Part shown: piece after piece, positions 24,501-37,439 of the stretch
How positions within the stretch are numbered: the stretch's first letter is position 1
How the letters are laid out: each line of letters starts with the position of its first letter
NCBI RefSeq assembly: GCF_040115645.1
Contig: NW_027096052.1
Location: forward strand, 372,001-436,000
Source of the DNA: Euwallacea fornicatus
Taxonomy: Eukaryota > Arthropoda > Insecta > Coleoptera > Curculionidae
Direction: 5' to 3'
Length of the DNA: 64,000 nucleotides
The notes under the pieces: generated by a model
Databases searched by the model: none
Told to the model about the DNA's origin: nothing
What the model saw: the letters and a program-made list of their open reading frames with translations, nothing else
Made by a program: the position numbers and the translations under genes

Positions 24501-25738
24501 GTGACTTTTCAAACTTTGAAGCTCGATAGCTTCGGCAAATGAAGACCAAATTTGTTAAACAAAGTGTCAAATTAATCAGCTCGACAAGGTTATGAAGATG
24601 TCACAACACATCATGATTACATCTTGTTGAACTTCCAAGAAAAATAGTACTTTATGTGCTGAAACACACAACTTTTGTGACTTTTCAAACTTTGAAGCTC
24701 GATAGCTTCGGCAAATGAAGACCAAATTTGTTAAACAAAGTGTCAAATTAATCACCTCAACGAGATTATAAAGATGTCACAACACATCATGATTGCATCT
24801 TGTTGAACTTCCAGGAAAAATAATACTTTATGTGCTCAAACACACAACTTTTGTGACTTTTCCAATTTTGAAGCTCGATAACTTTGGCAAATGTGGACCA
24901 AATTTGTTAAACAAAGTGTCAAATTAATCACCTCAACGAGATTATAAAGATGTCACAACACATCATGATTACATCTTGTTGAACTTCCAGGAAAAATAAT
25001 ACTTTATGTGCTCAAACACACAACTTTTGTGACTTTTCCAATTTTGAACCTCGATAACTTTGGCAAATGTGGACCAAATTTGTTAAACAAAGTGTCAAAT
25101 TAATCAGCTCGACGAGATCTTTAAAATGACGCAACACATCATCATTGCACCTTGTTGAACTTCCAAGAAAAATAGTACATTATGTGCTCAAACACACAAC
25201 TTTTGTGACTTTTCAAACTTTGAAGCTCGATAGCTTCGGCAAATGAAGACCAAATTTGTTAAACAAAGTGTCAAATTAATCACCTCAACGAGATTATAAA
25301 GATGTCACAACACATCATGATTGCATCTTGTTGAACTTCCAGGAAAAATAATACTTTATGTGCTCAAACACACAACTTTTGTGACTTTTCCAATTTTGAA
25401 GCTCGATAACTTTGGCAAATGTGGACCAAATTTGTTAAACAAAGTGTCAAATTAATCACCTCAACGAGATTATAAAGATGTCACAACACATCATGATTAC
25501 ATCTTGTTGAACTTCCAGGAAAAATAGTACTTTATGTGCTCAAACACACAACTTTTGTGACTTTTCCAATTTTGAACCTCGATAACTTTGGCAAATGTGG
25601 ACCAAATTTGTTAAACAAAGTGTCAAATTAATCAGCTCGACGAGATCTTTAAAATGACGCAACACATCATCATTGCACCTTGTTGAACTTCCAAGAAAAA
25701 TAGTACATTATGTGCTCAAACACACAACTTTTGTGACT
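21521..25738. repeat. 24-26-mer HOR family, copy 2
   Basis: Twenty-four monomers minus two 3-base deletions, giving 4,218 bp. It matches copy 3 through the rare AAATTTGGACCAAG form (21,551 and 25,769), CTTGGTGAAC (22,341 and 26,559), GTGACATTTCC (near 22,572 and 26,790), ACTTTGTGTGCTG (23,071 and 27,289) and AAAGTGCCAAAG (near 23,160 and 27,378). GTGACATTTCC and AAAGTGCCAAAG are shared by copies 2 and 3 but not copy 1, so copies 2 and 3 are the closest relatives. Confidence 0.85.
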
Positions 25739-28690
25739 TTTCCAATTTTGAAGCTCGATAACTTTGGCAAATTTGGACCAAGTTTGTTAACCAAAGTGTC
25801 AAATTAATCAGTTCGACGAGATCTTTAAAATGACACAACAATTCATGATTGCATCTTGTTGAATTTCCAAGAAAAATAGTACTTTATGTGCTCAAACACA
25901 CATATTTTATGACTTTTCAAACTTTGAAGCTCGATAACATTGGCAAATGTGGACCAAATTTCTTAAACAAAGTGTCAAAGTAATCACCTCAATGAGATTT
26001 TAAAGATGTCACAACACATCATGATTACATCTTGTTGAACTTCCAAGAAAAATAGTACTTTATGTGCTCAAACACACAACTTTTGTGACTTTTCAAACTT
26101 TGAAGCTCGATAACTTCGGCAAATGTGGACCAAATTTGTTAACCAAAGTGTCAAATTAATCAGCTCAACGAGATTTTGAAGATGTCACAACACATCATGA
26201 TTGCATCTTGTTGAATTTCCAAGAAAAATAGTACTTTATGTGCTCAAACATACATATTTTGTGACTTTTCAAACTTTGAAGCTCGATAACATTGGCAAAT
26301 GTGGACCAAATTTCTTAAACAAAGTGTCAAAGTAATCACCTCAACGAGATTTTAAAGATGTCACAACACATCATGATTACATCTTGTTGAACTTCCAAGA
26401 AAAATAGTACTTTATGTGCTCAAACACACAACTTTTGTGACTTTTCCAATTTTGAAGCTCGATAACTTTGGCAAATGTGGACCAAATTTGTTAACCAAAG
26501 TGTCAAATTAATCAGCTCGACGAGATTTTGAAGATATCACAACACATCGTGATTGCATCTTGGTGAACTTCCAAGAAAAATAATAATTTATGTGCTCAAA
26601 CACACATATTTTGTGACTTTTCAAACTTTGAAGCTCGATAACTTTGGCAAATGTGGACCAAATTTCTTAAACAAAGTGTCAAAGTAATCACCTCAACGAG
26701 ATTTTAAAGATGTCACAACACATCATGATTACATCTTGTTGAACTTCCAAGAAAAATAGTACTTTATGTGCTCAAACACACAACTTTTGTGACATTTCCA
26801 ATTTTGAAGCTCGATAGCTTCGGCAAATGTGGACCAAATTTGTTAAACAAAGTGTCAAATTAATCAGCTCGACGAGATTTTGAAGATATCACAACACATC
26901 GTGATTGCATCTTGTTGAACTTCCAAGAAAAATAATAATTTATGTGCTCAAACACACATATTTTGTGACTTTTCAAACTTTGAAGCTCGATAACTTTGGC
27001 AAATGTGGACCAAATTTGTTAACCAAAGTGTCAAATTAATCAGCTCGACGAGATCTTTAAAATGACACAACAATTCATGATTGCATCTTGTTGAACTTCC
27101 AAGAAAAATAGTACTTTATGTGCTCAAACACACAAATTTTGTGACTTTTCAAACTTTGAAGCTCGATAGCTTCGGCAAATGAAGACCAAATTTGTTAAAC
27201 AAAGTGTCAAATTAATCAGCTCGACAAGGTTATGAAGATGTCACAACACATCATGATTACATCTTGTTGAACTTCCAAGAAAAATAGTACTTTGTGTGCT
27301 GAAACACACAACTTTTGAGACTTTTCAAACTTTGAAGCTCGATAACTTCGGCAAATGTGGACCAAATTTGTTAAACAAAGTGCCAAAGTAATCACCTCAA
27401 CGAGATTTTGAAGATGTCACAACACATCATGATTACATCTTGTTGAACTTCCAAGAAAAATAGTACTTTATGTGCTCAATCACACAACTTTTGTGACTTT
27501 TCCAATTTTGAAGCTCGATAACTTTGGCAAATGTGGACCAAATTTGTTAACCAAAGTGTCAAATTAATCAGTTCGACGAGATCTTTAAAATGACACAACA
27601 ATTCATGATTGCATCTTGTTGAATTTCCAAGAAAAATAGTACTTTATGTGCTCAAACACACATATTTTATGACTTTTCAAACTTTGAAGCTCGATAACAT
27701 TGGCAAATGTGGACCAAATTTCTTAAACAAAGTGTCAAAGTAATCACCTCAATGAGATTTTAAAGATGTCACAACACATCATGATTACATCTTGTTGAAC
27801 TTCCAAGAAAAATAGTACTTTATGTGCTCAAACACACAACTTTTGTGACTTTTCAAACTTTGAAGCTCGATAACTTCGGCAAATGTGGACCAAATTTGTT
27901 AACCAAAGTGTCAAATTAATCAGCTCAACGAGATTTTGAAGATGTCACAACACATCATGATTGCATCTTGTTGAATTTCCAAGAACAATAGTACTTTATG
28001 TGCTCAAACACACATATTTTATGACTTTTCAAACTTTGAAGCTCGATAACATTGGCAAATGTGGACCAAATTTCTTAAACAAAGTGTCAAAGTAATCACC
28101 TCAATGAGATTTTAAAGATGTCACAACACATCATGATTACATCTTGTTGAACTTCCAAGAAAAATAGTACTTTATGTGCTCAAACACACAACTTTTGTGA
28201 CTTTTCAAACTTTGAAGCTCGATAACTTCGGCAAATGTGGACCAAATTTGTTAACCAAAGTGTCAAATTAATCAGCTCAACGAGATTTTGAAGATGTCAC
28301 AACACATCATGATTACATCTTGTTGAACTTCCAAGAAAAATAGTACTTTATGTGCTCAATCACACAACTTTTGTGACTTTTCCAATTTTGAAGCTCGATA
28401 ACTTTGGCAAATGTGGACCAAATTTGTTAACCAAAGTGTCAAATTAATCAGCTCAACGAGATTTTGAAGATGTCACAACACATCATGATTACATCTTGTT
28501 GAACTTCCAAGAAAAATAGTACTTTATGTGCTCAATCACACAACTTTTGTGACTTTTCCAATTTTGAAGCTCGATAACTTTGGCAAATGTGGACCAAATT
28601 TGTTAACCAAAGTGTCAAATTAATCAGTTCGACGAGATCTTTAAAATGACACAACAATTCATGATTGCATCTTGTTGAATTTCCAAGAAA
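25739..28690. repeat. 24-26-mer HOR family, copy 3 (truncated)
   Basis: This copy follows copy 2 faithfully to about 27,590. There it has a full-length GACACAACAATTCATG unit where copy 2 has the 3-base deletion. It departs near 27,825. The next stretch, 27.8-28.7 kb, is a shuffled set of the same monomer types, including a duplicated CTCAATCACAC unit (near 28,357 and 28,533). Confidence 0.75.
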
Positions 28691-31520
28691 AATAGTACTT
28701 TATGTGCTCAAACATACATATTTTGTGACTTTTCAAACTTTGAAGCTCGATAACATTGGCAAATGTGGACCAAATTTCTTAAACAAAGTGTCAAAGTAAT
28801 CACCTCAACGAGATTTTAAAGATGTCACAACACATCATGATTACATCTTGTTGAACTTCCAAGAAAAATAGTACTTTATGTGCTCAAACACACAACTTTT
28901 GTGACTTTTCCAATTTTGAAGCTCGATAACTTTGGCAAATGTGGACCAAATTTGTTAACCAAAGTGTCAAATTAATCAGCTCGACGAGATTTTGAAGATA
29001 TCACAACACATCGTGATTGCATCTTGTTGAACTTCCAAGAAAAATAATAATTTATGTGCTCAAACACACATATTTTGTGACTTTTCAAACTTTGAAGCTC
29101 GATAACTTTGGCAAATGTGGACCAAATTTCTTAAACAAAGTGTCAAAGTAATCACCTCAACGAGATTTTAAAGATGTCACAACACATCATGATTACATCT
29201 TGTTGAACTTCCAAGAAAAATAGTACATTATGTGCTCAAACACACAACTTTTGTGACTTTTCCAATTTTGAAGCTCGATAGCTTCGGCAAATGTGGACCA
29301 AATTTGTTAAACAAAGTGTCAAATTAATCAGCTCGACGAGATTTTGAAGATATCACAACACATCGTGATTGCATCTTGTTGAACTTCCAAGAAAAATAAT
29401 AATTTATGTGCTCAAACACACATATTTTGTGACTTTTCAAACTTTGAAGCTCGATAACTTTGGCAAATGTGGACCAAATTTGTTAACCAAAGTGTCAAAT
29501 TAATCAGCTCGACGAGATCTTTAAAATGACACAACAATTCATGATTGCATCTTGTTGAACTTCCAAGAAAAATAGTACTTTATGTGCTCAAACACACAAA
29601 TTTTGTGACTTTTCAAACTTTGAAGCTCGATAGCTTCGGCAAATGAAGACCAAATTTGTTAAACAAAGTTTCAAATTAATCAGCTCGACAAGGTTATGAA
29701 GATGTCACAACACATCATGATTACATCTTGTTGAACTTCCAAGAAAAATAGTACTTTGTGTGCTGAAACACACAACTTTTGAGACTTTTCAAACTTTGAA
29801 GCTCGATAACTTCGGCAAATGTGGACCAAATTTGTTAAACAAAGTGTCAAAGTAATCACCTCAACGAGATTTTGAAGATGTCACAACACATCATGATTAC
29901 ATCTTGTTGAACTTCCAAGAAAAATAGTACTTTATGTGCTCAATCACACAACTTTTGTGACTTTTCCAATTTTGAAGCTCGATAACTTTGGCAAATGTGG
30001 ACCAAATTTGTTAACCAAAGTGTCAAATTAATCAGTTCGACGAGATCTTTAAAATGACACAATTCATGATTGCATCTTGTTGAATTTCCAAGAACAATAG
30101 TACTTTATGTGCTCAAACACACATATTTTATGACTTTTCAAACTTTGAAGCTCGATAACATTGGCAAATGTGGACCAAATTTCTTAAACAAAGTGTCAAA
30201 GTAATCACCTCAATGAGATTTTAAAGATGTCACAACACATCATGATTACATCTTGTTGAACTTCCAAGAAAAATAGTACTTTATGTGCTCAATCACACAA
30301 CTTTTGTGACTTTTCCAATTTTGAAGCTCGATAACTTTGGCAAATGTGGACCAAATTTGTTAACCAAAGTGTCAAATTAATCAGTTCGACGAGATCTTTA
30401 AAATGACACAATCCATGATTGCATCTTGTTGAATTTCCAAGAACAATAGTACTTTATGTGCTCAAACACACATATTTTATGACTTTTCAAACTTTGAAGC
30501 TCGATAACATTGGCAAATGTGGACCAAATTTCTTAAACAAAGTGTCAAAGTAATCACCTCAATGAGATTTTAAAGATGTCACAACACATCATGATTACAT
30601 CTTGTTGAACTTCCAAGAAAAATAGTACTTTATGTGCTCAAACACACAACTTTTGTGACTTTTCAAACTTTGAAGCTCGATAACTTCGGCAAATGTGGAC
30701 CAAATTTGTTAACCAAAGTGTCAAATTAATCAGCTCAACGAGATTTTGAAGATGTCACAACACATCATGATTACATCTTGTTGAACTTCCAAGAAAAATA
30801 GTACTTTATGTGCTCAAACACACAACTTTTGAGACTTTTCAAACTTTGAAGCACGATAACTTCGGCAAATGTGGACCAAATTTGTTAAACAAAGTGTCAA
30901 AGTAATCACCTCAACGAGATTTTGAAGATGTCACAACACATCATGATTACATCTTGTTGAACTTCCAAGAAAAATAGTACTTTATGTGCTCAATCACACA
31001 ACTTTTGTGACTTTTCCAATTTTGAAGCTCGATAACTTTGGCAAATGTGGACCAAATTTGTTAACCAAAGTGTCAAATTAATCAGTTCGACGAGATCTTT
31101 AAAATGACACAACAATTCATGATTGCATCTTGTTGAATTTCCAAGAAAAATAGTACTTTATGTGCTCAAACACACATATTTTATGACTTTTCAAACTTTG
31201 AAGCTCGATAACATTGGCAAATGTGGACCAAATTTCTTAAACAAAGTGTCAAAGTAATCACCTCAATGAGATTTTAAAGATGTCACAACACATCATGATT
31301 ACATCTTGTTGAACTTCCAAGAAAAATAGTACTTTATGTGCTCAAACACACAACTTTTGTGACTTTTCAAACTTTGAAGCTCGATAACTTCGGCAAATGT
31401 GGACCAAATTTGTTAACCAAAGTGTCAAATTAATCAGCTCAACGAGATTTTGAAGATGTCACAACACATCATGATTGCATCTTGTTGAATTTCCAAGAAA
31501 AATAGTACTTTATGTGCTCA
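28691..31520. repeat. 24-26-mer HOR family, copy 4 (partial, closest to copy 1)
   Basis: It matches copy 1 at a constant offset of 11,252 bp from about 17,450/28,700 to 20,270/31,520. This includes ACTTTGTGTGCTG (18,501 and 29,753), the paired 3-base deletions (near 30,060 and 30,410) and GAAGCACGATAAC (19,601 and 30,853). It carries copy 1's extra four monomers that copies 2 and 3 lack. The order of similarity is therefore 1 with 4 and 2 with 3, not nearest neighbour. Confidence 0.8.
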
Positions 31521-32369
31521 AACATACATATTTTGTGACTTTTCAAACTTTGAAGCTCGATAACATTGGCAAATGTGGACCAAATTTCTTAAACAAAGTG
31601 TCAAAGTAATCACCTCAACGAGATTTTAAAGATGTCACAACACATCATGATTACATCTTGTTGAACTTCCAAGAAAAATAGTACTTTATGTGCTCAAACA
31701 CACAACTTTTGTGACTTTTCAAACTTTGAAGCTCGATAGCTTCGGCAAATGAAGACCAAATTTGTTAAACAAAGTGTCAAATTAATCAGCTCGACGAGAT
31801 TTTGAATATTTCACAACACATCATGATTGCATCTTGTTGAATTTCCAAGAAAAATAGTACTTTATGTGCTCAAACACACAACTTTTGTGACTTTTCCAAT
31901 TTTGAAGCTCGATAACTTTGGCAAATGTGGACCAAATTTGTTAACCAAAGTGTCAAATTAATCAGCTCGACGAGATCTTTAAAATGACACAACAATTCAT
32001 GATTGCATCTTGTTGAATTTCCAAGAAAAATAGTACTTTATGTGCTCAAACACACAACTTTTGTGACTTTTCCAATTTTGAAGCTCGATAACTTGGGCAA
32101 ATGTGGACCAAATTTGTTAAACAAAGTGTCAAATTAATCAGCTCGACGAGATCTTTAAAATGACGCAACACATCATCATTGCACCTTGTTGAACTTCCAA
32201 GAAAAATAGTACATTATGTGCTCAAACACACAAATTTTGTGACTTTTCAAACTTTGAAGCTCGATAGCTTCGGCAAATGAAGACCAAATTTGTTAAACAA
32301 AGTGTCGAATTAATCAGCTCGACGAGATTTTAAAGATATCACAACACATCGTGATTGCATCTTGTTGAA
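31521..32369. repeat. Mosaic monomers between HOR blocks
   Basis: About five monomers not clearly placed in a neighbouring HOR. Private variants include GAATATTTCACAAC near 31,805, AACTTGGGCAAATG near 32,092 and TGTCGAATTAATC near 32,306. The stretch holds only satellite monomers. Confidence 0.6.
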
Positions 32370-35300
32370 CTTCGAAGAAAAATAATAATTTATGTGCTCA
32401 AACACACATATTTTGTGACTTTTCAAACTTTGAAGCTCGATAACTTTGGCAAATGTGGACCAAATTTGTTAACCAAAGTGTCAAATTAATCAGCTCGATG
32501 AGATCTTTAAAATGACACAACAATTCATGATTGCATCTTGTTGAACTTCCAAGAAAAATAGTACTTTATGTGCTCAAACACACAAATTTTGTGACTTTTC
32601 AAACTTTGAAGCTCGATAGCTTCGGCTAATGAAGACCAAATTTGTTAAACAAAGTGTCAAATTAATCAGCTTAACGAGATTATAAAGATGTCACAACACA
32701 TCATGATTACATCTTGTTGAACTTCCAAGAAAAATAGTACTTTATGTGCTGAAACACACAACTTTTGTGACTTTTCAAACTTTGAAGCTCGATAGCTTCG
32801 GCAAATGAAGACCAAATTTGTTAAACAAAGTGTCAAATTAATCACCTCAACGAGATTATAAAGATGTCACAACACATCATGATTACATCTTGTTGAACTT
32901 CCAGGAAAAATAGTACTTTATGTGCTCAAACACACAACTTTTGTGACTTTTCCAATTTTGAAGCTCGATAACTTCGGCAAATGTGGACCAAATTTCTTAC
33001 ATAAAGTGTCAAATTAATCAGCTCAACGAGATTTTGAAGATGTCACAACACATCATCATTGCATCTTGTTGAACTTCCAAGAAAAATAGTACTTTATGTG
33101 CTCAAACACACAACTTTTGTGACTTTTCAAACTTTGAAGCTCGATAGCTTCGGCAAATGAAGACCAAATTTGTTAAACAAAGTGTCAAATTAATCAGCTC
33201 GACGAGATTTTGAATATGTCACAACACATCATGATTGCATCTTGTTGAACTTCCAGGAAAAATAATACTTTATGTGCTCAAACACACAACTTTTGTGACT
33301 TTTCAAACTTTGAAGCTCGATAGCTTCGGCAAATGAAGACCAAATTTGTTAAACAAAGTGTCAAATTAATCAGCTCGACGAGATTTTGAATATGTCACAA
33401 CACATCATGATTGCATCTTGTTGAACTTCCAGGAAAAATAATACTTTATGTGCTCAAACACACAACTTTTGTTACTTTTCAAACTTTGAAGCTCGATAGC
33501 TTCGGCAAATGAAGACCAAATTTGTTAAACAAAGTGTCAAATTAATCAGCTCGACGAGATTTTGAATATGTCACAACACATCATGATTGCATCTTGTTGA
33601 ACTTCCAGGAAAAATAATACTTTATGTGCTCAAACACACAACTTTTGTGACTTTTCCAATTTTGAAGCTCGATAACTTTGGCAAATGTGGACCAAATTTG
33701 TTAAACAAAGTGTCACATTAATCAGCTCGACGAGATCTTTAAAATGACGCAACACATCATCATTGCGCCTTGTTGAACTTCCAAGAAAAATAGTACATTA
33801 TGTGCTCAAACACACAAATTTTGTGACTTTTCAAACTTTGAAGCTCGATAGCTTCGGCAAATGAAGACCAAATTTGTTAAACAAAGTGTCAAATTAATCA
33901 GCTCGACGAGATTTTGAAGATATCACAACACATCGTGATTGCATCTTGTTGAACTTCCAAGAAAAATAATAATTTATGTGCTCAAACACACATATTTTGT
34001 GACTTTTCAAACTTTGAAGCTCGATAGCTTCGGCAAATGAAGACCAAATTTGTTAAACAAAGTGTCAAATTAATCACCTCAACGAGATTATAAAGATGTC
34101 ACAACACATCATGATTACATCTTGTTGAACTTCCAAGAAAAATAGTACTTTATGTGCTGAAACACACAACTTTTGTGACTTTTCAAACTTTGAAGCTCGA
34201 TAGCTTCGGCAAATGAAGACCAAATTTGTTAAACAAAGTGTCAAATTAATCACCTCAACGAGATTATAAAGATGTCACAACACATCATCATTGCATCTTG
34301 TTGAACTTCCAAGAAAAATAGTACTTTATGTGCTCAAACACACAACTTTTGTGACTTTTCCAATTTTGAAGCTCGATAACTTTGGCAAATGTGGACCAAA
34401 TTTGTTAAACAAAGTGTCAAATTAATCAGCTCGACGAGATCTTTAAAATGACGCAACACATCATCATTGCACCTTGTTGAACTTCCAAGAAAAATAGTAC
34501 ATTATGTGCTCAAATACACAACTTTTGTGACTTTTCAAACTTTGAAGCTCGATAGCTTCGGCAAATGAAGACCAAATTTGTTAAACAAAGTGTCAAATTA
34601 ATCAGCTCGACGAGATTTTGAATATGTCACAACACATCATGATTGCATCTTGTTGAATTTCCAAGAAAAATAGTACTTTATGTGCTCAAACACACAACTT
34701 TTGTGACTTTTCCAATTTTGAAGCTCGATAACTTTGGCAAATGTGGACCAAATTTGTTAACCAAAGTGTCAAATTAATCAGCTCGACGAGATCTTTAAAA
34801 TGACACAACAATTCATGATTGCATCTTGTTGAATTTCCAGGAAAAATAGTACTTTATGTGCTCAAACACACAACTTTTGTGACTTTTCCAATTTTGAAGC
34901 TCGATAACTTTGGCAAATGTGGACCAAATTTGTTAACCAAAGTGTCAAATTAATCAGCTCGACGAGATCTTTAAAATGACACAACAATTCATGATTGCAT
35001 CTTGTTGAATTTCCAGGAAAAATAGTACTTTATGTGCTCAAACACACAACTTTTGTGACTTTTCCAATTTTGAAGCTCGATAACTTTGGCAAATGTGGAC
35101 CAAATTTGTTAAACAAAGTGTCAAATTAATCAGCTCGACGAGATTATAAAGATGTCACAACACACCATGATTACATCTTGTTGAACTTCCAAGAAAAATA
35201 GTACTTTATGTGCTGAAACACACAACTTTTGTGACTTTTCAAACTTTGAAGCTCGATAGCTTCGGCAAATGAAGACCAAATTTGTTAAACAAAGTGTCAA

Positions 35301-36470
35301 ATTAATCACCTCAACGAGATTATAAAGATGTCACAACACATCATGATTACATCTTGTTGAACTTCCAAGAAAAATAGTACTTTATGTGCTGAAACACACA
35401 ACTTTTGTGACTTTTCAAACTTTGAAGCTCGATAGCTTCGGCAAATGAAGACCAAATTTGTTAAACAAAGTGTCAAATTAATCACCTCAACGAGATTATA
35501 AAGATGTCACAACACATCATGATTACATCTTGTTGAACTTCCAGGAAAAATAGTACTTTATGTGCTAAAACACACAACTTTTGTGACTTTTCCAATTTTG
35601 AAGTTCGATAACTTTGGCAAATGTGGACCAAATTTGTTAACCAAAGTGTCAAATTAATCAGCTCGACGAGATCTTTAAAATGACACAACAATTCATGATT
35701 GCATCTTGTTGAATTTCCAAGAAAAATAGTACTTTATGTGCTCAAACACACAACTTTTGTGACTTTTCCAATTTTGAAGCTCGATAACTTTGGCAAATGT
35801 GGACCAAATTTGTTAAACAAAGTGTCAAATTAATCAGCTCGACGAGATCTTTAAAATGACGCAACACATCATCATTGCACCTTGTTGAACTTCCAAGAAA
35901 AATAGTACATTATGTGCTCAAACACACAAATTTTGTGACTTTTCAAACTTTGAAGCTCGATAGCTTTGGCAAATGTGGACCAAATTTGTTAACCAAAGTG
36001 TCAAATTAATCAGCTCGACGAGATCTTTAAAATGACACAACAATTCATGATTGCATCTTGTTGAACTTCCAAGAAAAATAATAATTTATGTGCTCAAACA
36101 CATATATTTTGTGACTTTTCAAACTTTGAAGCTCGATAACTTTGGCAAATGTGGACCAAATTTGTTAACCAAAGTGTCAAATTAATCAGCTCGACGAGAT
36201 CTTTAAAATGACACAACAATTCATGATTGCATCTTGTTGAACTTCCAAGAAAAATAGTACTTTATGTGCTCAAACACACAAATTTTGTGACTTTTCAAAC
36301 TTTGAAGCTCGATAGCTTCGGCAAATGAAGACCAAATTTGTTAAACAAAGTGTCAAATTAATCAGCTCGACAAGGTTATGAAGATGTCACAACACATCAT
36401 GATTACATCTTGTTGAACTTCCAAGAAAAATAGTACTTTATGTGCTGAAACACACAACTTTTGTGACTTT
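32370..36470. repeat. Long-range duplicated block, copy 1
   Basis: About 4.1 kb that recurs at 43.79-47.53 kb. Shared rare marks are CTCGATGAG (32,495 and 43,911), TTCGGCTAATG (near 32,623 and 44,039), CAGCTTAACGAG, TTCTTACATAAAG (near 32,993 and 44,409), TTTTGTTACTTTTC (near 33,468 and 44,884), CATTGCGCC and CTCAAATACAC (near 34,511 and 45,925). Three consecutive almost identical units (starting 33,245, 33,421 and 33,597) form a single-monomer run. This copy has two units the second lacks, near 34.9 and 35.3 kb. Confidence 0.85.
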
Positions 36471-37439
36471 TCCAATTTTGAAGCTCGATAACTTTGGCAA
36501 ATGTGGACCAAATTTGTTAACCAAAGTGTCAAATTAATCAGTTCGACGAGATCTTTAAAATGACACAATCCATGATTGCATCTTGTTGAATTTCCAAGAA
36601 CAATAGTACTTTATGTGCTCAAACACACATATTTTATGACTTTTCAAACTTTCAAGCTCGATAACATTGGCAAATGTGGACCAAATTTCTTAAACAAAGT
36701 GTCAAAGTAATCACCTCAATGAGATTTTAAAGATGTCACAACACATCATGATTACATCTTGTTGAACTTCCAAGAAAAATAGTACTTTATGTGCTCAATC
36801 ACACAACTTTTGTGACTTTTCCAATTTTGAAGCTCGATAACTTTGGCAAATGTGGACCAAATTTGTTAACCAAAGTGTCAAATTAATCAGTTCGACGAGA
36901 TCTTTAAAATGACACAATCCATGATTGCATCTTGTTGAATTTCCAAGAACAATAGTACTTTATGTGCTCAAACACACATATTTTATGACTTTTCAAACTT
37001 TGAAGCTCGATAACATTGGCAAATGTGGACCAAATTTCTTAAACAAAGTGTCAAAGTAATCACCTCAATGAGATTTTAAAGATGTCACAACACATCATGA
37101 TTACATCTTGTTGAACTTCCAAGAAAAATAGTACTTTATGTGCTCAAACACACAACTTTTGTGACTTTTCAAACTTTGAAGCTCGATAACTTCGGCAAAT
37201 GTGGACCAAATTTGTTAACCAAAGTGTCAAATTAATCAGCTCAACGAGATTTTGAAGATGTCACAACACATCATGATTACATCTTGTTGAACTTCCAAGA
37301 AAAATAGTACTTTATGTGCTCAAACACACAACTTTTGAGACTTTTCAAACTTTGAAGCACGATAACTTCGGCAAATGTGGACCAAATTTGTTAAACAAAG
37401 TGTCAAAGTAATCACCTCAACGAGATTTTGAAGATGTCA
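36471..37439. repeat. Cassette related to the 24-26-mer HOR family
   Basis: This stretch carries two ACACAATCCATG deletion units (near 36,567 and 36,917) with CCAAGAACAATAG and the GAAGCACGATAAC unit (37,359). It resembles 30.3-31.0 kb, with whole-monomer differences. TTTCAAGCTCG near 36,650, in place of TTTGAAGCTCG, is shared with 39,987 and 42,621 and links it to the following 15-mer block. Confidence 0.7.
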
